The position numbers and the translations under genes are program-made. The notes under the pieces were generated by a model. That model did not search any database, had not been told where the DNA came from, and saw only the letters and a list, made by a program, of their open reading frames with translations. From Desulfoplanes formicivorans (GTDB lineage Bacteria > Desulfobacterota > Desulfovibrionia > Desulfovibrionales > Desulfomicrobiaceae): 64,000 bases of DNA. The stretch lies in contig NZ_BDFE01000006.1 in NCBI RefSeq assembly GCF_001748225.1, positions 1-64,000 on the forward strand, given 5' to 3'. Below are positions 49,501-60,311 of the stretch, in pieces. Each line of letters opens with the position of its first letter. The stretch's first letter is position 1.

Positions 49501-49672
49501 TCTGGCTCCCATGATTTTCGAGACTTCCAGGCAGGCCCGATTTCTCATCCCCATGGCCATCTCCCTGGGATTCGGCATCGTCTTTGCCACCCTGATCACC
49601 CTGGTTCTGGTGCCCTCCCTGTACATGGTCATTGTTGATGCCATTGAGATACTGCGTTGCAGGGGCAAATGA
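46568..49672 (+). CDS. RND family efflux permease
   Basis: The 1034-residue inner-membrane pump has twelve helices and two large periplasmic loops. Marks include F-P-D-F-D-L-D near 43, the proton-relay G-I-V-V-D-D-A-I-V near 400 in helix 4, and a late G-I-V-A-L-S-G-V-V-V-N-D-S. The HAE-type features fit drug, bile salt or solvent export; there is no heavy-metal (CusA-type) Met triad in view. Substrate remains open. It overlaps the adaptor gene and is followed by a strong terminator. No regulator gene is adjacent. Confidence 0.93.
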   Translation: MSTFSTSSKGPIAWMAGNSVAANLIMIVCLIGGLIVGSHIKQEVFPDFDLDMVSVTVAYPGASPEEVEKGIILPIEEAVQGLDGVDDVTSSASEGSGSVIVEIVEGENIQRLAQDIQSEVDRITSFPDDAEEPSVTIVSRKREVVSLALHGAQSDWVLRETAEDLRDRLIQDPNITQVELHGVRDYEISVEVPQENLRRYNLTIAEVAARIDKASVDLPGGGIKTSGGEILVRVKERKDYGREFGKIPIITGNDGTSVLLEDIAEINDGFEDSDIFASFDGQPAVLIDVYRIGDQTPIDVADAVKRNVETFRQILPQGLSLNILKDRSNVYKQRLELLLTNGYMGLGLVFLCLALFLEARLAFWVSMGIPISFLGSLLLLPGFGVTINMISLFAFIITLGIVVDDAIVVGENVYNYHQKGMSFLDAAIQGAREIAMPVTFSVLTNVVTFMPMYFVPGVMGKVFRQIPLVVVSVFAVSLVESLLVLPAHLGHQRDRRRSGITGWMHGMQQRFSKWFIHVVKTKYGPFLDLTLKYRYLTMSVGVAILLVTVGYVQSGRMGLTLFPKIEADYAKVTAVLPYGTAVEKTKEIQKILVDAGREVGEENGGDQLVTGIFARIMDGGSTSEVRVYLTDPEVRPVSTADFTRMWRERVGDLVGLEYITYESDSGGPGSGKSLTVELSHRDINVLEKASAELARELEVYPNVKDIDDGFSPGKRQYDFKIRDSARGLGLRAEDVARQVRYAFYGAEALRQQRGRNEVKVMVRLPKSERVLEHNIEELILRTPSGVEIPLREAVTMTPGRAYTTIDRHNGRRTVEVTANVIPQSKANEILNALMAESLPWLVEKYPGLSYGFEGKQADMRESMSSLVEGLLLALLVIYGLLAVPFRSYAQPLIIMVSIPFGIVGAVLGHLLMGYSLSLMSLFGIVALSGVVVNDSLVLINFANRKRQENGMNAHDAVLSAGVARFRPIILTTLTTFGGLAPMIFETSRQARFLIPMAISLGFGIVFATLITLVLVPSLYMVIVDAIEILRCRGK

Positions 49673-49695
49673 ACACAGCATGAATTCTACCCATA

Positions 49696-49732
49696 CGAAA
49701 AAAGCCGGGAACATTGTTCCCGGCTTTTTTCG
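49696..49732 (+). terminator. Intrinsic terminator of RND operon
   Basis: CGAAAAAAGCCGGGAA at 49696-49711 pairs perfectly with TTCCCGGCTTTTTTCG at 49717-49732 around a 5-nt loop. The T run in the right arm makes it a strong terminator 24 bp after the stop codon. It is symmetric and could work both ways. Confidence 0.92.
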
Positions 49733-50055
49733 TTATAGTGTCAGATTTGATCTGTCCGTCACACCCTTTTGAAGGAGCCAACACGCCTGTTTCTTGTGCT
49801 CAAGTGTTCCCCTTTGCTTGGCAGTACGCACTTTGTAAAGCCGTTTCGTAAAACCGCCTTGGGTTTCAAAATCCTGCGCGAGGTTTGGTTTCTTTGGGAA
49901 AAGGTCAATTGTCCCCTGGAGATGGTTTCAGGAAGATGGCGCCCGAAGATATTCAGCTTGCCCAGCAAGTGGTTTAATCGGGTCTTCACTAAACTGTTGC
50001 AGGATCAGGATCAGAATTTCCCCTCCCCATCTCCGGAAAACAAATCCAAGCGGTC
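49733..50055. other. Region between converging operons, no supported gene
   Basis: About 320 bp. A 101-codon frame on the plus strand (49769-50074) has an AAGGAG nearby but no familiar residues, and it runs into panF. I do not call it. Confidence 0.35.
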
Positions 50056-51531
50056 TTATTGCGATATTTTCTGAAAGAATATTCGGGTAATATGCTTGCG
50101 GGGTTCCCGGGTCTTCATGCTGACCACGACAAAGGCGATGAGGGAGATGGCCAGGGTGGGCACGATGACATGCATGCCCATGAATCGTTTGACCCAGATG
50201 ACCATGGCAAAATAGGTGGCAAGGCCCGCCATCATGGAGCAGAGGGCGCCCTGGGCATTGGCCCGTTTCCAGTACAACCCCAGAACAACGGGCCAGAGAA
50301 AGGTGGCCTGCATCCCTCCAAAGGCAAACAGGTTGATCCACACGATCAGGTCGGGCGGCCGCAACGAGGCCATGAATACGATGATTCCCAAAAGGGCTGT
50401 GCAGTAGAAGCTCAGTTTGTGCAGTCTGGAGTCGTCAGCCGGTTGCTGCATGGGGATGTGTTTGACGGCCAGGTCGCGGATCAGGGTGGCGGACGCCAGA
50501 ATGAGCTGGGAATCAATGGTGGACATGATGGCGGCCAGGGGACCGGCCAGGAAGATTCCGGCCACCACGGGCGGGAGAATGGCCAGGCTCAGGGCGGGCA
50601 TGATCTTGTCGCCCACGGTCAGATCCGGAATGATGGCCCTGCCCAGGGCGCCGCACAAATGCATGCCCAGAACAAGGAAGCCGAGAACAAAGGTGCTGAC
50701 CACGATGGCCGTGTGCATGGACCGGCTGTCCCTGTAGCTGAAACAGCGCACGGCCGTGTGCGGCAGGCCGATGACTCCGAAGCAGACCAGGACCCAGAAG
50801 GAGAGAATGAATGGTTTGGCCAGAAAGGCCTTGGGGCCAAAAGGCGTGATCAGACCGGGATCAATGGCCTGCATCTTCTGGACAATGGCGGTCATGCCGC
50901 CGCCCACGTTCACAATGCCGACAAAAAGGGCTGCCGTACCCAGGAGCATGACAATGCCCTGGACCACATCCGTGAGCACAACCGCCCTGAAGCCCCCAAG
51001 AGTCGTGTACAAAATCACGGTGACGGCAAAGATGGTCAACCCGACATGATAGGGAAGACCCGTGGCTGTCTCGAAAAGCCGGGCCCCGCCAATGAACTGG
51101 GCGACCATGGCGGCGATAAAGAAGATGACCAGACTCAGGGTGGCCAGGATGACCACGGCCCGGTTCTCATAGCGCGCCCACAGAAAGTCGTTGATGGTCA
51201 CCGCGTCGATACGCCGGGCCACAATGGCGAATTTTTTGCCCAGCACTCCCAGGGTCAGCCAGGCCGTGGGCACCTGGATCATGGCCAGGAGCACCCATCC
51301 CAGCCCCATTTTGTAGGCCACGCCCGGGCCGCCCACGAAACTGCTGGCGCTGATATAGGTGGCCACCAGTGTCATGGCCAGCATGATGCCGTTCATGGAC
51401 CGGCTGCCAATGAAGTATTCCTGCAGAAAATTGCCCGAACGGGAAAGTACCCGGTTGGCGTAGACAGCCAGCAGATAGACAAAGATCAGATAGATTCCCA
51501 GGGGGATGAGCACTTCCAGATTGACTGTCAT
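50056..51531 (-). CDS. panF: Sodium/pantothenate symporter
   Basis: The 491-residue protein is a sodium:solute symporter with 13 or so helices. Features include G-S-R-S-M-N-G near 42, F-V-G-G-P-G-V-A-Y near 66, the core A-A-I-M-S-T-I-D-S-Q-L near 332 (Na+ site Ser/Asp region) and I-V-W-I-N-L-F-A-F-G-G near 395. Length and the partner gene upstream (YhdT/DUF997) match PanF, which imports pantothenate with Na+. Its start overlaps the yhdT stop (ATGA). Confidence 0.9.
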   Translation of the reverse strand: MTVNLEVLIPLGIYLIFVYLLAVYANRVLSRSGNFLQEYFIGSRSMNGIMLAMTLVATYISASSFVGGPGVAYKMGLGWVLLAMIQVPTAWLTLGVLGKKFAIVARRIDAVTINDFLWARYENRAVVILATLSLVIFFIAAMVAQFIGGARLFETATGLPYHVGLTIFAVTVILYTTLGGFRAVVLTDVVQGIVMLLGTAALFVGIVNVGGGMTAIVQKMQAIDPGLITPFGPKAFLAKPFILSFWVLVCFGVIGLPHTAVRCFSYRDSRSMHTAIVVSTFVLGFLVLGMHLCGALGRAIIPDLTVGDKIMPALSLAILPPVVAGIFLAGPLAAIMSTIDSQLILASATLIRDLAVKHIPMQQPADDSRLHKLSFYCTALLGIIVFMASLRPPDLIVWINLFAFGGMQATFLWPVVLGLYWKRANAQGALCSMMAGLATYFAMVIWVKRFMGMHVIVPTLAISLIAFVVVSMKTREPRKHITRIFFQKISQ

Positions 51532-51809
51532 TGATGCGTCCTTGGGTCTTCGGAAGATTCGGGATCAAGGGGCATGTCGGTGAAGGCGAATCTGACCATG
51601 ATCCAGGCCAGGATGCCAAACAGGGGAAATCCGGCCACACAGCTCATGAAAAACCAGGCCGGAAGGCCGAGGATGAAGGTGAAGGATTCAGCCGGGCCAC
51701 TGCCCAGTCCATAGGCGAAACCGTACCACCACACGAAGTTGGCCAGGGTCAAAAGGATGCACCAAAGGGCTTCCCTGGATGCGATGCGAAATCGTCGGTC
51801 CTGTTGCAT
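51528..51809 (-). CDS. yhdT: YhdT/DUF997 family small membrane protein
   Basis: The 93-residue protein has two helices (about 14-34 and 44-70) and the family string A-L-W-C-I-L-L-T-L-A-N-F-V-W-W-Y. YhdT is nearly always found just before panF and is taken to be an accessory of that symporter. It overlaps panF by four bases. Confidence 0.88.
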   Translation of the reverse strand: MQQDRRFRIASREALWCILLTLANFVWWYGFAYGLGSGPAESFTFILGLPAWFFMSCVAGFPLFGILAWIMVRFAFTDMPLDPESSEDPRTHQ

Positions 51810-51845
51810 GGAACAATCCTTGGGGTTGGATGAAGGGGCGGATGA

Positions 51846-52172
51846 TCAATCGTTTTGGGTGACCTGATCAATCCATTGCAGATACGTCCTGGAGCCGCCA
51901 ATGACCGGCAGGGCCAGGATCTCCGGAACATCATAGGGGTGAACACGCTGGATGAAGTTTTCCACCCGGGTGTAGAGGGAATTTTTCGTCTTGATCCAGA
52001 CCTGGGTTTCCTGTTCGCTGGTTACCCTGCCCTGCCAGGTGTAGGTGCTGGTAATGGCCGAGCATTGGACGCAGGCTGCCAGCCCGCATTCCACAAGGCC
52101 GGCTGCCAGTTGTTTCGCCTCTTTTGGAGACGGGCAGGTGGTGAGAACAATGATGTGGGTTGGTTCTTTCAT
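51846..52172 (-). CDS. cutA: Divalent-cation tolerance protein CutA
   Basis: The 108-residue protein has the trimeric ferredoxin-like CutA pattern: T-T-C-P-S-P-K-E-A-K-Q-L-A near 11, A-A-C-V-Q near 32, Y-T-W-Q-G near 44 and a C-terminal H-P-Y-D-V-P-E-I-L-A-L-P near 77. It is linked to copper/divalent metal tolerance in E. coli, though its exact role is debated. Start at 52172 after AGGGGA; the frame extends 11 codons upstream into the kinase gene. It is co-directional with the kinase (30 bp gap). Confidence 0.93.
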   Translation of the reverse strand: MKEPTHIIVLTTCPSPKEAKQLAAGLVECGLAACVQCSAITSTYTWQGRVTSEQETQVWIKTKNSLYTRVENFIQRVHPYDVPEILALPVIGGSRTYLQWIDQVTQND

Positions 52173-52201
52173 GGCGGTATCCCCTGGCAAGGGTATGCGG
52201 G

Positions 52202-55200
52202 TCATTCATTGCCCGAGGACGTGAGGGCGTTGGCAATGGTTTGCATGAGTTGATCCGGGGAGTAGGGTTTTTGAATCAGCCAGCCTTTTTCCGTGAGGAG
52301 TGTTGTTTCCCGGAGCTCATTGAAACTGTATCCGCTGCAGAAAATGGTGGGAATGTCCGGGCGTAGTTCGTGGATTTTTTTCCAGGCCTGGTGCCCGGTC
52401 ATCTCGGGCATGATCACGTCCAGAAGAAGCAGATCGATCATATCCTGGTTGCGTTTGAAAAGCTCTACAGCCTCCGCTCCATTGGTGGCCTCCAGAAGGG
52501 TGTACCCGGCATCTGTCAGCACTTCCAGGGTCAGGGATCGGACCATATCGTCATCTTCGGCCACAAGGATAGTGGCGGATCGGATCGCAGAAACGCTGGT
52601 TATCTTGTATTCGGTTGTCTGGTGTTGGTTATTGGCACTGGTGGCAGGCAGGAAGATTTGAAAGGTGGTGCCCTGTCCGGGGTGCGACTTCACGTGGATC
52701 ATGCCATTGTGGCTCTTGACGATGCCGTAGACCGTGGCCAGCCCGAGTCCCGTGCCCTTGCCTGTTTCCTTGGTGGTGAAAAAGGGTTCAAAGATGTGTT
52801 CCCGGGTTTCGGGCTGCATGCCTGTGCCCGAATCACCAACCTCAATGCACACGAAATCGCCCGGTCTGGACCACGGGTGATCCCTGACAAATGCCGCATC
52901 CGGGCTGACGAGGGCGGTTGTGATGTTAATGGTCCCCCCTTGGGGCATGGCATCACGGGCATTGACGCACAGGTTCATGATGATCTGGTGGATCTGGTTC
53001 GTATCGGCCTTGATCAGGGGCACGGATGGTGTCGGGGTAAAGTTGATGGTGATTTGTTCCCCAATGGTTCGTTTGAGCAGACCGAGTACGTCCTGAATGG
53101 TCTTGTTGGCATCAATGGGGTGCCGGGCAATCATTTCCCGCCGGCTGAAAATGAGGAGCTGTTTGATAAGGTGGGCGGCCTTTTGGGATGCATCAGTAAT
53201 TTTTTCCAGCCTGGACCGGTTGTCGGCCACTGTGCCGTGATTATTGATGATTTTGCTCGTATAACCCAAAATGACCTGGAGCAGGTTGTTGAAGTCATGG
53301 GCGATGCCGCCGGCAAGCTGGCCAACAGCTTCCATTTTCTGTGCCTGTCTGAGCTGGACCTCCAGCTTGATCTCCCTGGTAATGTCCCGATGGCTGAAAA
53401 TATAACATGTGGTTTTGCCGTGGGCATCCTTGATGGGCGATGCCTTGACTTCCAGGTCGCATGGGGCGTTGTCCCGGGTGTGCTTGGTGCGTCCCCGCCA
53501 GTGTTTATCCTTGTTCAGGTTGTCCCACATGGGTTCCAAATTGAACAGGGGGGCAATGTCCCGAATGGAGGTGGAACGCACATGTTCCGGGACAACCTGA
53601 TGGAAATCGGCAAAGGTCTGGTTGATGAAGAAAATCATGCCCCGGGTATCGCAGATGGCCATGGCCTCTTCGGATTGTTCCAGGGCGGCCACCAAACGTT
53701 GTTGTGCCTGTTCACCTTTTTTGCGGGGAGTGATATCTCTCAGGGTACCGGTGATCTGGCGTGGTGCACCCGTATGATCCCTGGCCATGATTCTGCCGCG
53801 GACAATGAGCCAGCACCATGTCATGTCTGCCCTACGAACCCTGAATTCTTGCTCATAATAGGGACTTTTTCCCTGGAGATGATTCTTTCTGGTGGTCTCC
53901 AGCAGCGGGATGTCTTCGGGATGAACATGCTGGTGCCACTGTTCAAGGGTGAGGGATCCAAGTTCCCGTGGATACCCGAGAATATCTTTCCAAAAGTATT
54001 TGAAGGCAATGGTGTCGTCCCCAACGTCCCAATGAAACAGTGCCTGTTCCGTTCCCTTGATGGCCAGATCCAGGCGCTGGTTGGTTTCCAAAACCTCCTG
54101 TTGGGCCTTTTTGAGATGCCGCCGGTTCAGGGCAAACAGGACAATGAGCAGGGTTTCAAGGGAGATGAATACAATGGTTATCCATATCCAGACTTTATAG
54201 GTGTCATAAAAGCTGAAAGGTTTGTTGATGATGACGCTGCCTGCGGGAAGTTGGGAAAGATCAATGCCGAAACGTTGCAGGCCATGGTAGTCAAAAATTT
54301 TGGTGTCCAGGGGCATTGCGTGGTCTATGGGTGTCTTCAGGGAATGGTCAAACAGGGAGGCCTTGATGATGTTGCCCAAGGTCTTCCCCTGATGGTAGCC
54401 GCTGATCACATGTCCCCCAACAACACCTGGGACCACGCTGAAATCCGAGACCGTGAAAATGGGCTTGTCAGTAATGGCCTTAATGGCCGCTGCACCCTGT
54501 TTGTAGGAATACCACTTGTTATCTTCGGTCCTGAACAGATGCACGAACAAGATGATGGTATTGAGGGGAAGAGCGGCCAGGCTTTGCTGGATATGGGCGA
54601 TGTTTTTGGTGGGGATGAAGACGAATTCTACTTCGGGGGCATAGGAGGTTGCCAGTTGATGTATTCGGTGGGCTCCGGCCTTTCCCGTGGCGGTTTGGTC
54701 GGCTATGACCGCAACGGTCCTTGTTTGGGGAAAGAGTTTCAGGGCCAGGTCTATAGTTTCCTTGTCCCGCCACTCTTCGTAAATGCCCTGCATGCCCATG
54801 TGGACGGCTTTGCCCATGGTGTGAGCATCATTGATGCCACAAAAGAAAACAGGCGTTCCCGGAAAGAGGTCGTTCTTGTAGCGGAGCAGGAAGTTGACGG
54901 CGTTGTCGTCGCAGGCGGCAATGAGGTCAAAGTGGAGATCGTGATATTTGTGGTAATACAGGGAGCGGAGTTTCTCAAAGTAGATGTCACTGTTATGGTG
55001 CTTGGTGTCCATGTACTCAAGATATATGTTCAGCTTGTCTTCGTTCGGCTCCAGGCTGCTGAAGAGGCCGTCCATGATGCTGTCTGACCATGCGTAGCCG
55101 GGATGATAGGAATTGAGGACCAAAAGTCGTTGTCGGACAGGATGGTCTGCTCCCATGGCATGACAGGGAGTAATGGTAACGAGCAGGATAATCAGGAAGC

Positions 55201-55213
55201 AGAGGTGACGCAC
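52202..55213 (-). CDS. Hybrid sensor histidine kinase with periplasmic binding-protein domain
   Basis: The 1003-residue protein has a signal peptide (1-20) and a periplasmic ABC-substrate-binding-like sensor (about 25-320; [12 protein letters not shown] at the start). One helix follows near 338-360, then two PAS domains (about 375-505 and 515-640) and a His kinase core (phospho-His in [11 protein letters not shown] near 655; ATP site G-T-G-L-G-L-A near 833). A C-terminal receiver domain has D-V-I-M-P-E-M near 930. The sensor type binds small solutes outside the membrane; the ligand is unknown, although panF and cutA follow. No separate output regulator is adjacent. Confidence 0.9.
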   Translation of the reverse strand: MRHLCFLIILLVTITPCHAMGADHPVRQRLLVLNSYHPGYAWSDSIMDGLFSSLEPNEDKLNIYLEYMDTKHHNSDIYFEKLRSLYYHKYHDLHFDLIAACDDNAVNFLLRYKNDLFPGTPVFFCGINDAHTMGKAVHMGMQGIYEEWRDKETIDLALKLFPQTRTVAVIADQTATGKAGAHRIHQLATSYAPEVEFVFIPTKNIAHIQQSLAALPLNTIILFVHLFRTEDNKWYSYKQGAAAIKAITDKPIFTVSDFSVVPGVVGGHVISGYHQGKTLGNIIKASLFDHSLKTPIDHAMPLDTKIFDYHGLQRFGIDLSQLPAGSVIINKPFSFYDTYKVWIWITIVFISLETLLIVLFALNRRHLKKAQQEVLETNQRLDLAIKGTEQALFHWDVGDDTIAFKYFWKDILGYPRELGSLTLEQWHQHVHPEDIPLLETTRKNHLQGKSPYYEQEFRVRRADMTWCWLIVRGRIMARDHTGAPRQITGTLRDITPRKKGEQAQQRLVAALEQSEEAMAICDTRGMIFFINQTFADFHQVVPEHVRSTSIRDIAPLFNLEPMWDNLNKDKHWRGRTKHTRDNAPCDLEVKASPIKDAHGKTTCYIFSHRDITREIKLEVQLRQAQKMEAVGQLAGGIAHDFNNLLQVILGYTSKIINNHGTVADNRSRLEKITDASQKAAHLIKQLLIFSRREMIARHPIDANKTIQDVLGLLKRTIGEQITINFTPTPSVPLIKADTNQIHQIIMNLCVNARDAMPQGGTINITTALVSPDAAFVRDHPWSRPGDFVCIEVGDSGTGMQPETREHIFEPFFTTKETGKGTGLGLATVYGIVKSHNGMIHVKSHPGQGTTFQIFLPATSANNQHQTTEYKITSVSAIRSATILVAEDDDMVRSLTLEVLTDAGYTLLEATNGAEAVELFKRNQDMIDLLLLDVIMPEMTGHQAWKKIHELRPDIPTIFCSGYSFNELRETTLLTEKGWLIQKPYSPDQLMQTIANALTSSGNE

Positions 55214-55264
55214 TTGGTGATCCGTGGTTCTTGAGGTTAGGCTACCTTGACGATCAGCAACCGG

Positions 55265-57414
<2,150 letters not shown>

Positions 57415-57610
57415 TCAAGGGCAGGGAGTACATGGCCCAGGTGCAAGATGGAGTGACTACGCAAACTTTGCCCAACCTTCAAGTGCCGGCAGGTCCTTGA
57501 GGCTGGCCTGGCCCTGCTGTCTTGCCCGGCGGGGTGCCATGATCCCGGCAAAAGAAAGCTGGACCATGGCAGGCGCACCTGGTTGCCGGGATACGTTGTG
57601 TGCTGGGGAA

Positions 57611-58486
57611 TCAATGCCCGTTGGCTGCCGAGAGAATTTCCCATGCCTCGGTGGCTGTTTCCACGTATTGGAAGATGTCCAGATCCTTTTCGGAAATGGT
57701 TCCCGCTTCAACCAATGCCTCGAAATTGATGACCGAGTCCCAGAATTCCCGACCAAACAAAAGGACCGGAAAGGGCTTGATCTTGCCGGTCTGGATGAGG
57801 GTCAGACTTTCAAAGAGCTCGTCCATGGTGCCGAATCCGCCGGGAAAGGCGACCATGCCCCGGGCCCGAATGAGAAAGTGCATCTTCCTGATGGCAAAGT
57901 AGTGGAACTGGAAGGAAAGTTCCGGGGTGATGTACTCGTTGGGCCGCTGTTCAAAGGGGAGGACAATGTTCAGGCCGATGTTCTTGGCCCCCACGTCATG
58001 GGCTCCCCGGTTGGCCGCACCCATGATCCCGTTACCGCCTCCGGTGATGACCACCAGGCTGTTGTCCTCGGTGTTTTGGGAGATGAGCCGGCCCAGCTTT
58101 CTTGATTCATCATAGTACTTCGAATATTTGAGTCCGTTTCGGGCCCGTCTGAGACGCACGGCATACTCGTCTTGGTCGGGATATGATGCACAGAGTTGTT
58201 CCAGGCGTTCGACGTCCTTTTTTGCCTCTTCGGGCTCCTTGAGCCGGGCGCTTCCAAAGATGACAATGGTCGATTGGATGTTGTGTTCCTGGAGCAGGAG
58301 TTCGGTTTTCATCAGTTCCAGCTGCAACCGAACCGGCCTGAGTTCATCGCGGAGGATGAAGTCGTTGTCCTGAAAGGCCAGTCTGTAGGAGGGTGACGTG
58401 CATTGAGGGGTGCCCTTGTGAAGAACAGCAGATTGGGCGTCTTCGTGGGCCGAGGGAAAATGGCTTTTGCGTGAAGGAGTTTTCAT
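57611..58486 (-). CDS. LOG family protein (TIGR00730-like)
   Basis: The 291-residue protein has the LOG/YgdH Rossmann fold: V-I-F-G-S-A-R near 75, I-T-G-G-G-N-G-I-M near 148 and the signature P-G-G-F-G-T-M-D-E near 214. LOG proteins are phosphoribohydrolases that cut nucleoside 5'-monophosphates (cytokinin-type activation or nucleotide turnover). The long N-terminal part (about 70 residues) and the segment Y-A-V-R-L-R-R-A-R-N-G place it in the larger subgroup. The ATG at 58486 is taken because the frame upstream is unlike any family. Confidence 0.85.
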   Translation of the reverse strand: MKTPSRKSHFPSAHEDAQSAVLHKGTPQCTSPSYRLAFQDNDFILRDELRPVRLQLELMKTELLLQEHNIQSTIVIFGSARLKEPEEAKKDVERLEQLCASYPDQDEYAVRLRRARNGLKYSKYYDESRKLGRLISQNTEDNSLVVITGGGNGIMGAANRGAHDVGAKNIGLNIVLPFEQRPNEYITPELSFQFHYFAIRKMHFLIRARGMVAFPGGFGTMDELFESLTLIQTGKIKPFPVLLFGREFWDSVINFEALVEAGTISEKDLDIFQYVETATEAWEILSAANGH

Positions 58487-58866
58487 GTGATTTTCTGCCT
58501 GTTGATGGTTGAAAAGCGCTCTGGGTGTGCACGACAGACATCCCCGTACCCGGGGAGTGGGCGATGCCGCGAACACCTTGCAAGGGCATGGAGGTCGTAA
58601 CACCTTGCAGCAAGATAAAGGAGCCTGCCCCAAGACGCAAGATCTCCGGCAGGATATGCCGACAACAAAGGCGTTTCAGACTGGTTGCGATGTTCCCCGT
58701 GTTCAGGGGCAATCACGCGGCCAGTCGTATTTGCCGCCAAATTCCCATTGGACCGGTGAAGGGAAATGAGGTATTCCGCAACAACCTTGAGGTAACTCCG
58801 AACGGATTTTGCGGGCCGGGCACATGTTTCTGGTCCTGCAGCATGGTATATTGTAAGGATATCAAG
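58487..58866. other. Intergenic region between divergent genes
   Basis: About 380 bp. It should hold two divergent promoters. Open frames here lack ribosome binding sites, and no RNA gene or strong hairpin was seen. Confidence 0.35.
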
Positions 58867-59442
58867 ATGAACATTGCTCGCTACTACATTCTTGGCTCCA
58901 GATCCGCACTGCGCATGGTCGGCAATGGTTTCAAACAGAAAAAACGCACCTTTGTGCGCAAGAACAACGTGACCAACAGCGTTCTGTATGACGACGTGGT
59001 CGCCTGGCAGAAAAAACAGATCGCTTCCATGTCCTTTGAAGACAGCGTTCCGAGCAAATCCGGAGGCGTGATTGACATCGGCAAGATGCGGACTATCCAC
59101 AGAAGGACCCTGCTTGAGGTGGAACACCGCGAGGACGGGATGTGGAAAGTTTCCACGGATACCCTGCAAAAGGGCAAGGGGATCAGCCTGGATCAGGCCA
59201 TTGTTCTCATGCACAGACTCCGGGACGCCGGGTTTCCCGATGATGCCCTGGGGGTTGTTTCCGTGCAGCTCGAACAGCAACGGCACTCCTTTGCCATCAT
59301 CCAATACGCTGAAGACGATTTCTGGATGCTGGACAATGGATATTTTTCCGTGTTCCCGGTCCGGGCGAGCCGGTTTCTGGCCAAGCGGGATGATATTGTC
59401 TATCTGATTGGATTCAATTTTTTTGATGTTTGGACATATTGA
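58867..59442 (+). CDS. Transglutaminase-fold-like protein lacking the catalytic Cys
   Basis: The 191-residue protein is not clearly recognised. The C-terminal half (100-175) resembles bacterial transglutaminase-like cysteine proteinases (C93 type): G-I-S-L-D-Q-A-I-V-L near 108 matches the helix that begins with the nucleophile (Cys-x-Asp-x-Ala). It then has R-H-S-F-A-I-I near 140 (His) and F-W-M-L-D-N-G near 152 (Asp). The nucleophile position holds Ser, so it is either an inactive relative or has changed chemistry. The start at 58867 follows AAGGAT. No signal peptide is visible. The fold call is mine by eye and needs a profile search. Confidence 0.6.
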   Translation: MNIARYYILGSRSALRMVGNGFKQKKRTFVRKNNVTNSVLYDDVVAWQKKQIASMSFEDSVPSKSGGVIDIGKMRTIHRRTLLEVEHREDGMWKVSTDTLQKGKGISLDQAIVLMHRLRDAGFPDDALGVVSVQLEQQRHSFAIIQYAEDDFWMLDNGYFSVFPVRASRFLAKRDDIVYLIGFNFFDVWTY

Positions 59443-59468
59443 ACAAGCACACTCGTGGGCATGAGCAG

Positions 59469-60155
59469 ATGAGCATCACCGAGAATTATCAACGAATCAG
59501 GCAGGAAATACCGGACCATGTCAGGATTGTTCTGGCAGCCAAGACCAGAACCCGGGAAGAGGTCAGGGAAGCCATCATGGCCGGAGCCACGGATATGGGG
59601 GAAAACTATGTCCAGGAAGGTGAGGCCATGCATCAGGAGCTGGGTGAATGGGCCTCAAAGGTGACCTGGCATATGATCGGAGATCTCCAGACCAACAAGA
59701 TCAACAAGGCCCTGCCGGTCTTTGACATGATTCAGACCGTGGATTCCCTCAAAAAGGCCCAGGCCGTGAACCTGCGTGCCCAACGCCTTGACAAGGTCAT
59801 GCCGGTCCTGGTGGAAATCAACATAGGCAGTGAACGGACCAAGTCCGGTCTGCCACCGGAATTGCCCCTGGTGGAGGAGCTCATTGAACAGGCCGCCTCC
59901 CTGTCCCATATCTCCATTCAGGGACTCATGACCATGGGGCCACGGTTCGGCGATCCCGAGGTTTCCCGCCCCTATTTCAGGGCCGCCAGAAAGATTTTTG
60001 ATACCCTGGGGAAACGGAATTATGCCCATGCCCCCATGAAAGAATTGTCCATGGGCATGTCCAACACCTACAAGGTTGCCATTGAAGAGGGAGCAACCAT
60101 GGTCCGGCTGGGCACTTGTGTTTTTGGTCCACGTGAGGCCTGCCGGCGCACCTAG
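59469..60155 (+). CDS. YggS/PLPBP family pyridoxal-phosphate homeostasis protein
   Basis: The 228-residue protein is a PLP-binding TIM barrel. The cofactor Lys lies in I-V-L-A-A-K-T-R near 27, followed by G-E-N-Y-V-Q-E near 49, W-H-M-I-G-D-L-Q-T-N-K near 73 and the phosphate-binding S-M-G-M-S-N-T-Y near 196. It balances free PLP and affects amino acid pools; it has no known enzymatic reaction. The ATG at 59469 gives the family start; an upstream frame begins at 59430. It follows the previous gene by 26 bp. Confidence 0.93.
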   Translation: MSITENYQRIRQEIPDHVRIVLAAKTRTREEVREAIMAGATDMGENYVQEGEAMHQELGEWASKVTWHMIGDLQTNKINKALPVFDMIQTVDSLKKAQAVNLRAQRLDKVMPVLVEINIGSERTKSGLPPELPLVEELIEQAASLSHISIQGLMTMGPRFGDPEVSRPYFRAARKIFDTLGKRNYAHAPMKELSMGMSNTYKVAIEEGATMVRLGTCVFGPREACRRT

Positions 60156-60311
60156 GAGAGGCGGCAGTAAAGGTCCTGTCGGATCCTCTGAATATCCGGG
60201 CCGGGCAGCAGGCGGGTTGTCGGGCGTCTTTGCCTTGTTTCCTGGCGTTTTCATGCACCTTGTGTTGTCCACCCTTTATCCCACATCATTCACCACGGAG
60301 ATTCTCCCGCT

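Noticed and set aside
46490-49714. A 1074-codon frame on the minus strand, antisense to the RND pump
   Set aside because: The opposite strand has a textbook RND permease. The antisense product is a His/Gly/Gln-rich string without family features.
49769-50074. A 101-codon plus-strand frame after the RND terminator
   Set aside because: No recognisable sequence features, and it overlaps the end of panF on the other strand.
52370-55087. A 905-codon open frame on the plus strand, antisense to the hybrid histidine kinase
   Set aside because: The minus strand encodes an unmistakable multidomain kinase. The antisense translation has no domain, is rich in Gly, Val and Asp as expected from a codon-bias shadow, and has no ribosome binding site.
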